Below, in pieces: positions 10,466 to 20,858 of a DNA stretch of 64,000 nt. The stretch lies in NCBI GenBank assembly GCA_016584305.1, contig JACEEZ010018580.1, forward strand, positions 55,292-119,291, given 5' to 3'. How positions within the stretch are numbered: the stretch's first letter is position 1; the number at the start of each line of letters is the position of its first letter. The position numbers and the translations under genes were made by a program. The stretch comes from Chionoecetes opilio (taxonomy: Eukaryota; Arthropoda; Malacostraca; Decapoda; Majidae). Under the pieces are notes generated by a model that was not told where the DNA came from, searched no databases, and saw only the letters and a list, made by a program, of their open reading frames with translations.

Positions 10466-10804
10466 GCCTGCTCTTGGCGTTCAGTAATGAATGCCTCCAA
10501 GTCTGCCTGAGGGTTGGTGTCCCCCAGACAGTGGTTCACCCAGCCGTCTGCTCCCACTCTCAAGGCTGAACACTATTTCCTCAAACATACTTTCCAGTTT
10601 ATATTTGTAGGGGAAACCTTACTGTTGAATTTAGTGATATTCTTGCCCAAGGACCCTGTTCTCCACAAGTCCGCCCAAGGAATGTTGCAATATCCATATA
10701 AGGTCATCAAACAATGTGCTAGGTGGAGGAACCTAAATACTGCAAGGTCTTGTATACGGGCACCTGAATTACACTTACTGCAATAACCTCGGACCTAACT
10801 GTAA
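10466..10804. other. No recognisable feature
   Basis: A 90-codon open frame at 10514-10786 has no recognisable domain and no splice context. Nothing supports it as a gene. Confidence 0.3.
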
Positions 10805-10853
10805 CCCTAACCTAAGCAAGCCTACACCTAAACATGACCTAACCTAACCTTAG
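10805..10853. repeat. 49-bp direct repeat, left copy (CCTAA-rich)
   Basis: Identical to 12240-12288. Contains runs such as cctaacctaacct, which match the arthropod telomere motif TTAGG on the complementary strand, in degenerate form. Confidence 0.9.
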
Positions 10854-10893
10854 TAGCCTAAACTAACTGAATCTAGACCACCTTAACCTAGAG

Positions 10894-11208
10894 CAGTGGT
10901 TCTCAACTTGTTTCAATCCATGGACCACTGGCCCAATTGAAAACAAAATCATGGACCATCTTCTTTTTGACTTAGAGATATGATGAAAACGGGTCAATTT
11001 TAAATGTAGGTAAAGGGTTGGTTATAAATATATATCCTGTAAATATAAAGTAAACAGAATTTTCAGAACTAAAAAAATATTAGACAGCTAACATTTTGGT
11101 TTCATATATATTTCAATTAATTTCCAAATATCGTGAACGTCCTGTGGACCACTAATAAAGTTATCATGGACCACCAGTGGTCCATGGACCACCAGTTGAG
11201 AACCACTG
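10894..11208. mobile_element. hAT-type MITE with perfect 8-bp target duplication
   Basis: 315-bp element with inverted ends CAGTGGTTCTCAACTTG and CAGTTGAGAACCACTG. The ends also share GTCCATGGACCAC text. It is flanked by ACCTAGAG at 10886-10893 and 11209-11216. The 8-bp duplication and the CAGNGGTTCTCAA terminus are diagnostic of the hAT superfamily. There is no transposase frame. Confidence 0.95.
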
Positions 11209-11537
11209 ACCTAGAGCAAGTTAAGGACGCCGTCAAGAAGTCTTTAAATCCAGTGTAGTGTCAGTTTTTTTATATTTATTATGTGATATACTACTGTACA
11301 GTGATATGTAGTTTATATTGCATCCAAAGCTTCATCCGCGTTTTAGGTGTGAGTAAACGGGTCCATTACCGGGCGCAGCCCCTTTTTTCCTCTCGACCTT
11401 CACAGATCCCTTCAGATGCCTCTAAAACGTAATTATAAAGTGGGGGAGAGATCCCCCTCGCCTCTACCCCAACTAACCTGGGGGAATGGTGAGAATGCGG
11501 GGGTTTTAGGTGGGGAGACGAAAATCACACATTTAGA

Positions 11538-12008
11538 AATGTGCATGAACTTCAACTTTTCGCCATTTAAAACTTTTATCGAGTCAACTTTTATCATGAA
11601 GGGTATCAATAGAAGCGCAATTTTATTAGCTTTCCATTGATGTATTTCGTTTTCTGATAAATAAATTACCACCATGCATAAATTAGCGTTAACTAAATAA
11701 ATAAAATCCTCAATCGGGTAATTTTCCCGATTGATGAGGTTATTTATTTAGTTAACGCTAATTTATACATGGTGCTAATTCATTTATCAGAAAACGAAAT
11801 ATATAAGTAAATAAATAACATCATCAATCGGGGAAATTACCCGATTTAATTAATTTATTTATTTAATGCTAATTTATGCATGGTTCTCATTAATTTATCA
11901 GAAAACGAAATATATCAATGAAAAGCTAATCAAATTGCGCTTCTATTGATACCCTTCATGATAAAAGTTGACTCGCAAAGTTTTAAATGGCGAAAAGTTC
12001 ATGCATAT
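11538..12008. mobile_element. Foldback element with branched palindromes
   Basis: Outer arms of about 150 bp are reverse complements (left 'catgaacttcaacttttcgc' near 11543, right 'gcgaaaagttcatgc' near 11990; both contain 'gggtatcaatagaagcgcaa' or its complement). Inside lie two further palindromes: 11690-11757 centred on 'gggtaattttccc', and 11810-11875 centred on 'ggggaaattaccc'. As single strand it would form a cruciform with two internal hairpins. No coding. Long-TIR MITE or foldback element, superfamily unassigned. Confidence 0.8.
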
Positions 12009-12141
12009 TTCTTCAGTCTCGTAATGGCATTTCTTTAGTGTGTTTTACTGTTTTTTATTTGATAATATTATAGAACAAACATTTACGAAGATTACAGTAT
12101 ATCATATATATTGATAAACCAGTCTATATGATAGTCCATAG

Positions 12142-12239
12142 ACCACTATATCTCTTTGTCGGGCGGGCCTAAGGCCGCTATGCAACCCCGCAATTCAAAA
12201 CATTGTCGCGTGAACAGTCCAGAGATATAGTGGTCTATG
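12142..12239. mobile_element. Small inverted-repeat MITE
   Basis: About 98 bp with 19-bp inverted ends, CATAGACCACTATATCTCT and its complement, around a GC-rich core. It abuts the right copy of the 49-bp direct repeat. No target duplication could be recognised. Confidence 0.7.
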
Positions 12240-12288
12240 CCCTAACCTAAGCAAGCCTACACCTAAACATGACCTAACCTAACCTTAG
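12240..12288. repeat. 49-bp direct repeat, right copy (CCTAA-rich)
   Basis: Exact copy of 10805-10853, about 1.4 kb apart, with three small inverted-repeat elements between them. Confidence 0.9.
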
Positions 12289-12800
12289 ATCCTCACGACG
12301 CCACTGGAGCTTAATAATTTGGGACATAATGACAGATGCTTGGCAGCGGAGGCGTTGTGAGGCGCGCTGTTTATCCAGCATTGGTCGGGGTGACGGAATT
12401 CAGACGACTCATGTATAGCGAGGCGCGGAGCAAGGATTTGATGTTTTCTGGAACAGCCCGTGGCTATCCGCAGGTGAGAAAAGGCATCGTGTGACGGGGC
12501 CTTTATGTAAATAGTTTTATTCGGTGATGGTACGGAGTCTTGTCCATATGCTGGAGGAGGGTTGTTGCCAAGACACTGGCAGAGTACTGAGGAGGGAGGC
12601 CAGGAATGTGAAGGGCAAATATGGGAAAAACTTCCAGCCAGGATGGGAGGGGAGAGTGTGGGCTGATGGGCTGGGGAGGGGGTTGAGGCAGACGCAGGAT
12701 GTCAAGGTCCTGCGGAGCTCTCAGCAGCAGGGGTTATCTTGCCCCTGGGAGCCAGACTGGTGTTGCTGATCCACTAAGGAGTTGGCCTACAGAGCAGTAA
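12289..12800. other. Unassigned sequence
   Basis: G-rich plus-strand text (12524-12770 is open) without a recognisable domain. It may be the 5' UTR or ORF1 start of the I-group LINE that follows. Confidence 0.3.
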
Positions 12801-12843
12801 GAGGGGTGGGAAAGGGGCGGGGCAGGCACATAATGCTGTGCAT

Positions 12844-13990
12844 TCTCATAATGCATTCTCCCCTCCTCGACCTTTGGGCAGTGGTTTATGATGCCGTTGC
12901 AGTTTACTGCTACACCATTCCACCCCGGGGCCGCCGAAGGTACCCTACCAACGTTGCCAAAGTCACCTTCAAAAGGCAAACACTCACTGATAGCATTTAT
13001 GTTGGCGGAGTACACTCGATAATTAAACCTTACCGCCCTAATCCTTGCCAGTGCCAGACACGCTGGCGTTTTGGCCACCCTGCCAAGCACTGCCGATCCT
13101 CTGCCCGCTGCCCTCTTTGTGCTCAACCTGGCCATGCTCGTTCCACATGTCCTGCTACGTCGCCCACATGTGCTCACTGTGGTGGTTCCCACAACAATGT
13201 CTTCTACAAGTGTTTGCCCTGTCTACCGCTTCGAATCAGAAGTGGCACCCATCAGATTTAAGAAGGGCTTCACTTTATGGGAAGCCCGCCAAGAAGCTCG
13301 CCGCCTAGGCTTTTCGCCAACCCGTGTCTCCCAGCTTATTTCCAATCCCACTTTTCCGGATCCCCCTACCACAACCTCTCCTACCCTCTCTTTCCCTGTT
13401 CCTCCTCCTCCCACTACTCGTCCCTCCTTTGCTCCTCCTGCTGCCCCCTTTCTCTCCATAAATAACCCCTTTGCCGTCCTCAGCCCAGATACTCCGACCT
13501 CTACCCCTTCCTCGATCCCCACACCCCTTCCTCAACGCACCCCTCGGCCTACTCTTAACAGACGACCTAAACGTCCTCCCCCCCAAGACCTCCCACTATC
13601 TCTCCCTCCTCTTCAGCTCCTCACACCCCACTTTCTATGTCTCCTCCTACTAAGAAACCCTGTGCCTCCCAGATTTCCCCTCCTGGCTCTCCTGTTGAGA
13701 CCATGGCTATGATCGAGGAGTACCTCGCTCAGTCTCAAGACATGTCACCTCTGCCCTCTTCACAAACTGCCTCATCATCCCCACCTTCATTCTCAACCCT
13801 CAAAGTCTCAGCTGAGATACATCCTCTTCCCTCCCACCTTCCGCCTCCCTCTTCCTCCTGCCTCCCAGCTTCCCCCCGCCTTCTCCATCATTCTCCCCAC
13901 ACCACCCTTCTCCCCTTCCCTCTGATCACCCTATGTCCTCTCCCCCATCTTCTTCCTCTGCCCGCCCTGCTGTTAAGTCTGTTCTTAAAG
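12844..13990 (+). pseudogene. I-group LINE ORF1 (gag-like, three zinc knuckles)
   Basis: Nucleic-acid-binding ORF1 protein. The N-terminal part reads AVYCYTIPPRGRR and VAKVTFKRQTLTDSIYVGG. It is followed by three Cys/His units: CQTRWRFGHPAKHC, CPLCAQPGHARSTC and CAHCGGSHNN. The first has Arg between its cysteines in place of the usual spacing, so it looks damaged. After a frameshift near 13205 the frame continues with VYRFESEVAPIRFKKG and FTLWEARQEARRLGFSPTRV, then a long Pro/Ser/Thr-rich tail through about 13990. A further shift at about 13640 is required. The element interrupting the tail begins at 13989. Confidence 0.8.
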
Positions 13991-14368
13991 TAATCGTCCA
14001 GACCATTTCATCATTCCTGATTTAATGCAATCAAATTATAGCCATTAACGAGTATATCAACAATATGTCGTCACTTTTTGCATCCAGTCACCCGTTTTTA
14101 AATCATCCACAATCAAAATCTGCAAATTCCCCGAGCTTCCAAAACGCCCCTCACGACAAGCAGACGATGCGCCACGACTCGGTGACGTCACAAAAGGAAG
14201 CGCGCTGATCAGAAGCACGTTAACACAAAAGATAAATATAGTACTTGGAAGATTTTTGGGTGTTTTTGATAGATTTTTTTTGCGATATGCCACATGCATG
14301 CATCCTTTATGGGTGCAGCAAGACAGTTGTGCCCTCCTCTCTCTCTCTCTCTCTCTCTCCTTCCTTTC

Positions 14369-14409
<41 letters not shown>

Positions 14410-14553
14410 CCTTAATTTTTCTCTCGTGGAGGATGAAGAGGGAGGAGGGAGAAGAAATAGATGAAAAAGAAAGAAAGGAGAGAGAGAGAGAGAGAGAGAG
14501 AAGGGAAAGGAAGGAGAGAGAGAGAGAGAGAGAGATAGATGAGAGATAAATTG

Positions 14554-14585
<32 letters not shown>

Positions 14586-14603
14586 TAGATGAGAGATAAA
14601 TTG

Positions 14604-14651
<48 letters not shown>

Positions 14652-14837
14652 CTTCTGACGTCATCAATAACATTCGTAGCCCTGTTGGCGGAAAGAAAAA
14701 AAAATTTGCGCGCTTTTACAAAAGTCGTGTTTTTACAGAAATAAGGACTGGAAATCAATTATTTTTGGTGGATTAGGTGTTTTGAATGTACATTCAACAT
14801 TATTAGGCAAAAAAAAAAATGGGTCTGGACGATTACT
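13989..14837. mobile_element. Foldback MITE family F, copy 1
   Basis: Inverted ends AGTAATCGTCCAGACCATTT (left) and the complement on the right (ATGGGTCTGGACGATTACT). A second copy with the same ends and about 150-300 bp of shared subterminal sequence lies at 62296-63071. The core is occupied by expanded (CT)n and (GA)n tracts (14337-14403, 14478-14645), which can pair with each other. No coding. A convincing target duplication was not found. Confidence 0.85.
14337..14645. repeat. (CT)n / (GA)n hairpin-forming microsatellites
   Basis: A CT tract (14337-14403) is followed by GA tracts (14478-14645). The second contains a duplicated ~60-bp unit carrying 'gatgagagataaattggaga' at 14536 and 14588. 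Opposite-strand complementarity makes the whole region a potential hairpin. Confidence 0.85.
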
Positions 14838-15058
14838 ACTTAGCCCTCCCTCCTGGCTGTACACGCCACTCCCTTTTGTCTTGACAACCCTCACCCCTGA
14901 CCCCTCACATCCTACTAACTGTCCTTCACCTACTACACCCGATCCCCCACCTGATACCCCGGATCCTACTGACCCCCCACCTGATACCCCAGATCCTCCT
15001 GACCCCTCTACTCCTGATGCTGCCATTCCAACCCTCATTACCCGTTGACCTCTACACA
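14838..15058 (+). pseudogene. Pro/Asp-rich end of I-group ORF1
   Basis: Resumption of the LINE after the foldback MITE. Degenerate repeats of DPPPDTPDP type are encoded at about 14935-15015, ending near TLITR and a TGA at 15046-15048, just ahead of the ORF2 ATG. Confidence 0.55.
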
Positions 15059-15900
15059 ATGTCTGTTCTCCAATGGAACATTCGCGGCTTCCGCTCCCAC
15101 AGACAAGACCTTCGTCTCCTGATTTCTTGCTATGAACCTCAAGTTATCTGCCTCCAAAAAACTTTCCTTACTCAACCCCCTGTTGCAATTCCCAATTACC
15201 ATATTATTTCCTCTCCCCATTCTATTTCTTCCTCCTCAATCCTTGTCCACCAGAAAACAGCTCATATCTCCCTGACTGTCAACACTACTCTCCCATGTAC
15301 CCTCTTAAGGGTATATATCCAACGTTGGATTACTATTGTTTCCATCTATTTCTCTCCTTCTCATCCTATTGACTTTGATGCCTTACATGCCCTTCTCTCC
15401 CGCCTACAACCCCCTTTGCTGGTAGTAGGCGACTTCAACTGCCGCCACTCCCTTTGGGGTGACTCCACCATAAACACCCGTGGCCGCTCCCTTCAACGCT
15501 TCCTAGTCACCACCGACTTCATTATTCTCAATTCTAATCGCCCCACTCACTTTGATGTGAGGACTCAAGTCAGTTTCCTACCTTGACCTCTCCCTTTGCT
15601 CTCCTTCCCTTCGCTTAGACCTGCATTGGTCGGTCCTCGACCAATACCCTTATAGCGACCACTTTCCTATCCTACTTTCTCCTACCTCACACGTCCCTCT
15701 TCCTAACCCTCCACGATGGTGTTTCCGCAAGAGCCGACTGGCGCACTTTTGCCTCCCTTTCTGCCCTTCCACCTTTTCTTCCACCTCTGATATGCTCACC
15801 TACTTTTCCGTCTCTATTCTAAGTGCCGCCCTTACAGCTATCCCCCGAACCTCTCGTCCTTTTACCTCCAAATGCGTTCCCTGGTGAACTTTAGATTGTT
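15059..15900 (+). pseudogene. I-group ORF2 endonuclease domain
   Basis: Begins at ATG 15059 (MSVLQWNIRGFRSHRQDL). The WNIRG start is characteristic of I/Jockey-group APE-type endonucleases. The catalytic-Glu block is usually QETFL; here it reads QKTFL, a Glu-to-Lys change. VVGDFNCRHSLWGD is intact. A frameshift near 15572 is followed by YLDLSLCSPSL and YSDHFPILLS (the SDH block). A TGA at 15883-15885 lies where Trp-Thr is expected (PW*TLDCL). Would not be active. Confidence 0.85.
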
Positions 15901-16997
15901 TAAAAGCCCACCGACTAAAGCGTGCTGCTTGGAGCAGCTACCGCTGCAAACGCGGTACCCCCGGCCAACTCCCAGCTCTTATTTCATTTAAAAAAGCCTC
16001 TGCCCGTCTTAAACGGACCATTAAACTCTGTCATTAATAGTTGGCGCACCTACGTCTCCTCTCTCACCACAGATACCCCTTATTCAGTTTGGTGCCGTAT
16101 ACATAAATTGTCAGGTAAGCACCCGCCCCCTGTTGCCCCAGTCCTGCGCATTCGTAACAACATTTTTGCAGAGCCATTACAAGTAGCAGAGGAATTAGGC
16201 TCCTTTTTTAGTCTGGTAAGTAGTGGATCCCACCTCTCTCCCCAGTTAACTAGTATCAAAGCTACCGGGGAATGCATTCCTGTCACCTTCTCTCTATCCT
16301 CTACTGAACATTACAATGCTCCTTTCTCTTCCTCTGAACTCGCCTCTGCTCTTCATTCTTGCCGCAACACCCGTGCAGGCCCTGACGGCACCCCACTACC
16401 TAATCCCTTAAAACCCCTTTCCCTCCTTTTTTCTCTCATCTTTTTACTAGCCCTTTTTAACCTCGTTTGGTCCCTTGGGGACTTTCCCACCCCATGGCGC
16501 GAAGCCCTTGTCCTCCCATTCCTCAAACCCAATAAATCCGGTACCCTCCCCAAAGATTACCGCCCCATTGCCCTAACTAGTTGCCTATGTAAGTTACTGG
16601 AGCGCATGATAAATCTGTCTTATGTGGTTTCTGGAATCAAAGAGTCTTCTCTCCCCTTCTCAATTTGGTTACCGACATGCCCGGAGCACAGCCGACCCCT
16701 TGGCCCACCTAGAAACATACATTAGCACAGCCTTTGCATGCCACGAGTCAGTCCTTGCTGGTATTTTTGCCCGGGAGTAACCCTATGATACCACCTGGCG
16801 ACACCATATCCTCCACCAGTTATCCACTTTCGGCATAATTTCTAACATGGGGGTCTTTCTCCAGTCCTTTATCAGTCATCGCTCCTTCAGTCAAAATATC
16901 TTCATCCACTTCCAAATATGCCTTTCCACAATATAAAGGTCCCCCAAGGAAGTGTCCTTAGCACTTCCTTGTTCCTCATTGCAGTTAATGAATGTTG
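15901..16997 (+). pseudogene. I-group reverse transcriptase, N-terminal half
   Basis: Open from 15922 to 16725 with NTRAGPDGTPL and ALVLPFLKPNKSGTLPKDYR, followed by PIALTSCLCKLLERMI (RT fingers). The frame then shifts: QFGYRHARSTADPLAHLET is readable from about 16663, and the first catalytic block, normally of the form FDLEKAYD, reads FARE*PYD at about 16764-16790. The essential Asp is lost and a stop is present. VPQGSVLSTSLFLIAVN at about 16930-16985 precedes the Tc1-type insertion. Confidence 0.83.
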
Positions 16998-17379
16998 CAG
17001 TTGGGGGGGGGGGGGCGCTCCATCTTCTAGCCACGCTCATTTTACTGTCACAGTACTTTTTGACCCCTCCCACGATTGTCGCTTCGAAGCATATGACGGG
17101 AGAGGACAAGGCCAGGGCACTCACAAAATTGAAAAAAGGTGTGTCTGTCATCAGAATTGTTGCGGCATTCCATGATTCCATGCCACGGAGGATGAGGCAG
17201 GTCATCAAGGTCAAGGGAAATATGACCAAATATTAATGTATATATTCCTTTATGATATGTTTCCATGTTTTTCTATGAATAAACCAATTTAAATGTATTT
17301 ATATGTGTTTTAATATGCCTTTTTTCTCATTTTTTGATGACTTATTGAAATGGGAACATTTTTTTTTTGGCGCCCACTG
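16998..17379. mobile_element. Tc1-type MITE in the RT domain
   Basis: Inverted ends CAGTTGGGGG... and the complement of GGCGCCCACTG. TA follows at 17380-17381, while the left flank reads TG, probably a mutated TA. The host LINE reads continuously across it (IAVN before, VDDLAIYASG after). Internal coding is an extreme deletion product, described separately. Confidence 0.82.
17093..17236 (+). pseudogene. 47-codon Tc1 transposase head-tail fusion
   Basis: An intact ATG-to-stop frame joins the first ~26 residues of a Tc1-family transposase (MTGEDKARALTKLKKGVS, VIRIVAAF; start of the DNA-binding helix-turn-helix) directly to the last ~21 (DSMPRRMRQVIKVKGN, MTKY), which matches the known C-terminal signature of Tc1 enzymes. 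The second HTH and the whole DDE/D nuclease are deleted. The frame is preserved, so a 47-residue peptide could in principle be made, but no function is implied. Confidence 0.8.
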
Positions 17380-18248
17380 TAGATGACCTAGCCATCTATG
17401 CTTCCGGCCCCTTCCCGGCACCCCCCCACTTGTCTCCTCCAATCTGCTATTTCCGCTGCTTTCTTCCTGGCTACTGATCATGGCTTTCGTTTCTCTCCCA
17501 CAATCCTTTCCATCCTTTTCCTCCGCTCTCATTACCACTCCCCCCTCCACTTTCTCTATATGACATACCTCTCCCTATTGCTCCTCTGGGAAAATTTCCT
17601 TGGGCCCCACTTTCGACTCCCGACTAAACCCGGAGGCCATATCCTATCTCTAAAGGGAATGCCCTTCATCACCTCCGCCTCCTACAAACTATCTCATGTG
17701 TCTTGGGTTCTGCCGCAAGACCCTCCTCTATCCTCCACACCGTCCTGGTCCCTCCACTCTTGACTATGGATGTTTTATATGCCTCTGCCTCCCTCCTCAC
17801 CTCCTGACCCTGTTCACCACCTAGGCCTCCGTCTGGCTCAGGCCTTTCGCTCCTCTCCTGTTGAGAGCCCCCTATTGCTGATCGGGCCTCCCGTCCCTCT
17901 CCCCGCCGTCGAGCCCTCCAACACTTCGGTTGCTATGCTCGCCTTCATCATTTCTCTTCTAGGATTTCAGTCCCCCAAACTCTCCTCACAGTGATCACCC
18001 TCCTCCCTTGTGTTTTTACCACCCCTTTCCCTGTTTGCATGCGCACCCTTTTCTCCAACCCCTCCTTTTCCACTCTTATTCTCCTCCCTTTCTACTTTCC
18101 TTTCTTCCCTCCATGGCTTATACCTTCCCCCCATATCTGTTCTTCTGTCCCCACTACCTCTCCCAAGTCTACCATTCCTCTTATCGTCTTATGCTCTCAC
18201 TTTCCTGAACTCCTTTCCACTCATTCCTCTAGCACACACGTCTACACT
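17380..18248 (+). pseudogene. I-group RT C-terminal half, multiply frameshifted
   Basis: Starts at the catalytic box VDDLAIYASG. The homology then alternates among frames: SAISAAFFLATDHGFRFSP, KFLGPHF, HILSLKGMPFITSASY, DPVHHLGLRLAQAFRSSP. At least four indels are needed. It ends at the RTE insertion point, where the target sequence ACGTCTACACT is the RNase H coding start. Confidence 0.75.
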
Positions 18249-19876
18249 CAATCAATCAATCATTGGGGGCATACGCCGGGGGGCGCGTCGCCTCGCCCAC
18301 CCTACGACGCCACTCCCGGGGGTCACCACGCGCGAGTTCCCATGCAGGCTCCTTTCCCATACCAAGCAACTCTCGACAAGAAAAATCAACTTGCCCCAGC
18401 CACGAGCCTTGTGGGCGCCCTCTTGCCCCCTCCACGCCGGATTGTCTCTTACAGATCAACCCGATGGGAAGGATCGTTTCAGGGTAGCGTGCCACTGCCC
18501 ATATAAACCGAAGTTGGCGCTGACGGACTATGCAGGTAATAGGCCTCGATTCAGTCTCACAGTGCAATCGCTGATTTGACACGTAATCATCCCAGCGATA
18601 CCCCATGATTCTGCGAAGACACTTATTACCAAAGGCATTGATTCGTATCTTCAAGTCACTATTTAGTGTCCATGTCTCACAACCATAGAGTAAGACAGGG
18701 ATCACAAGCGACTTGAAGATCCGGATTTTTTGTCCTCCTGCACAGGTAACCGACAAAGCCAAATACTCCCGCTGAGCGAGTCCATAACACCGTGGGCTAT
18801 GCCAATCCGCCGTAAGGCTTCTTGACGTGACCCACCGTCATTATGGACTGCGCTACCAAGGTATGTAAAACTTTCCAAGATCTCAATGTCCTCGCCACAT
18901 GCATGAACAGACTGTACTGCTTCATCTAGTAAGTCTCCAAACACCTGACCTTGGTCTTGAGCCAGGAGACCTCAAGTCCCAAAGGCTTTGCCTCCTCTGC
19001 AACGCCTCGGAGCTATCACCAGGACCTCCAGCGACTCAGCAAAGATTACTGCATCATCGGCAAAAACAAGATCAGTGATCTTGGTGTTGCCGACGGATGC
19101 TCCACAATCACTTTGATCTACAACCTTGTCCAATACCCATCCATACAAGCGTTGAAAAGTGATGGGGCAAGGACGCACCCTTGCCTCACTCCTGTATTCA
19201 CAGGAAGAAGCTGGATACACCTGCCCCACACTTCCAGCACTCTCAGTCCCAGAATACAGACCAGTTATCAACCAATAGTCCTTGCAGGAATCCCTCGAAG
19301 TCGCAGAAGATCCCAGTGACCTCACGATGCACTGAGTCAAATACGCCTTCTTGAGATCAACATAGGCTGCAAGCATCCCGTCGAACTCACGTCGGCGTTC
19401 CACCAGGACAGCAAGCGCTAGGATACGGTCCGTTGTTGACTTACCAGGCGTGAACCCAGACTGCTGAGGTCTCTGATGCTTCACCAGATGACTGCAAATT
19501 CGTGTCAGCAATAGATGGGCAAGCACCTTGCCTGGTACGCTGAGCAGTGTAATACCGCGGTAATTGTTGCAGTCCTGACGGTCCCCTTTCCCTTTCCAGA
19601 TAGGGACGACCAGCCCCCTTTTCCAGTCAGGAGGAATGGTACCTGATTGCCACACGGCAGCCAGGACAGCATGCAACCCGTGGATCATGGCCTCACCCCC
19701 AGCTTTGAGGAGCTCCGCACTGATGTTACAAACACCAGCTGCCTTTCCACCCTTCAACTTTGCTACAGCCTCTCTGACTTCGTCAAGAGAGGGTACGGTT
19801 TCGTCAATGGGAGGATCGGCATCCACTGCCTGTAACCCAGTGGTGTGAAGCTGCTCAGTTGGAGGGTCCACCGTGA
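18249..19876 (-). mobile_element. RTE-type LINE, 5'-truncated, with 11-bp target duplication
   Basis: Minus-strand insertion into the RNase H coding region. It is flanked by ACGTCTACACT at 18238-18248 and 19877-19887, an exact 11-bp duplication. The 3' end is an (ATTG)n-type tail (plus strand tcaatcaatcaatcattggg), as in RTE elements. The same 3' end recurs at 53612. A longer upstream copy lies at 60107-61600. Confidence 0.95.
18256..19871 (-). pseudogene. RTE reverse transcriptase fragment
   Basis: Frame 19871-18972 encodes the RT: EVREAVAKLKGGKAAG, CNNYRGITLLSVPGKVL, QSGFTPGKSTTDRILAL, YVDLKKAY and the catalytic FADD near 19070. The palm after DLKKAY is frameshifted (normal Phe-Asp-Thr-Val text is absent). 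Frames 18944-18702 and 18762-18256 encode the thumb and C-terminal domain: SLVIPVLLYGCETWTL, CLRRIMGYRWDDYVSNQ, RGRPQGSWLGQVD and the end PPAYAPND. The LLYGCETW and final Trp/Arg-rich domain are typical of the RTE group. Not functional. Confidence 0.85.
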
Positions 19877-20656
19877 ACGTCTACACTGACGGTTATAAAT
19901 CCCACTCTGGTTCTGGCTTTGCTGTCCTCTTCCCCTCTCTTCACTACCAATTCCAACTACCTACAGAATCCAGTGTTCTTACGACAGAATTGTACACCAT
20001 CCTCTTAGCCTTAAAACGCATACTTTTCTACCCATCCTGTTCCTTCACTATCTTCACTGATTCCCGCAATTCCCTTTCTCTTATACAATCCCTTCGCTCA
20101 CTTCACCCTCTTGTTCGGGAGATCCAAGACTGGTTATTCCGCCTATCCGTACGCCACAAAACAATATGCTTCTGCTGGGTGCCGAGTCACGTGGGTATCT
20201 CGGGCAACGAACACGTTGATTCTTCAGCGCGCTCGGCCACTGTGACCCCGTTTCTCAAACTTGCCAGCCTCCAACTACTACCCTGCCTTTAAATCTTTCC
20301 TTTTCGACTGCTGGCAATCCTCCTGGACCACTTTCTCTGCCAATAAACTTCGCCTGATCAAACCCTCTATATCTCCATGGTCAAATCCTTGCCACACTCA
20401 TAGACGTTGGGAGACTGCTCTCGCACGCTTACGCATAGGCCATACCAACCCCACCCACTCCTATCTCATGTCACGCTCCTCCCCAACCTTCTGCACATCC
20501 TGTCAAGTTCCTCTCACTGTCCAACATGTCCTCATATCCTGCCCCCATCTTACTCCTGCCCATTCCAGTTCCTTCCCTCATTTGTCCTCCCTTTCCGACC
20601 TCCCTGTCTTGCGGACATTCTACCGGAATCCCCCTCCTTCTCCCTGGAAAATTTAA
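19877..20656 (+). pseudogene. I-group RNase H and C-terminal Cys/His motif
   Basis: RNase H fold removes template RNA during second-strand synthesis. Visible residues: VYTDGYKSHSGSGFAV (first Asp), ESSVLTTELYTILLAL (Glu), FTDSRNSLSLIQSL (Asp), CWVPSHVGISGNEHVD (His and final Asp). All four acidic positions appear intact. A frameshift at about 20255 leads to YYPAFKSFLFDCWQSSW, RLRIGHTNPTHSYLM and CTSCQVPLTVQHVLISCPH, the characteristic C-terminal motif of this LINE group. Stop at 20654-20656. Confidence 0.87.
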
Positions 20657-20858
20657 CCTCCTTCCTCCGACAAATCCACATCCTGCATCTGATCTAACCA
20701 TCCTGCTGTAACATTCCGTTCTTTTCCCTTCCCTCACCGTTTCACTATTTTTATATAACCCCTGACCCCTTTTTATGCTTTGCCATAGTGCCATATGACC
20801 TCTGATGTCTGGCACATTTCCCCCTTTTTTTGGCATTAAATCAATCATCCTGAATATC
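20657..20858 (+). other. I-group LINE 3' UTR and terminus
   Basis: Non-coding tail of the LINE. The last portion reads GGCACATTTCCCCC at 20811-20824, then a T7 run and GGCATTAAATCAATCA. This exact text is the seed of the 28-bp satellite beginning at 22757. Confidence 0.85.

Larger units (their letters stand above)
12801..20858 (+). mobile_element. I-group LINE carrying three nested insertions
   Basis: Plus-strand non-LTR retrotransposon with ORF1 (CCHC knuckles) and ORF2 (endonuclease, RT, RNase H, C-terminal Cys/His motif), the I-clade arrangement. It is interrupted at 13989-14837 (foldback MITE), 16998-17379 (Tc1-type MITE) and 18249-19876 (RTE LINE). About 5.1 kb remains after removing these, close to the size of a full-length I element. 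The 3' UTR ends in GGCATTAAATCAATCA near 20832-20847. The 5' boundary is uncertain. Confidence 0.87.

Noticed and set aside
12524..12769. 81-codon plus-strand frame before the I-group LINE
   Set aside because: No domain, no splice signals, overlapping an opposite-strand frame of similar length.
13223..13586. Gly/Arg-rich minus-strand frames
   Set aside because: Antisense of the Pro/Ser-rich tail of I-group ORF1.
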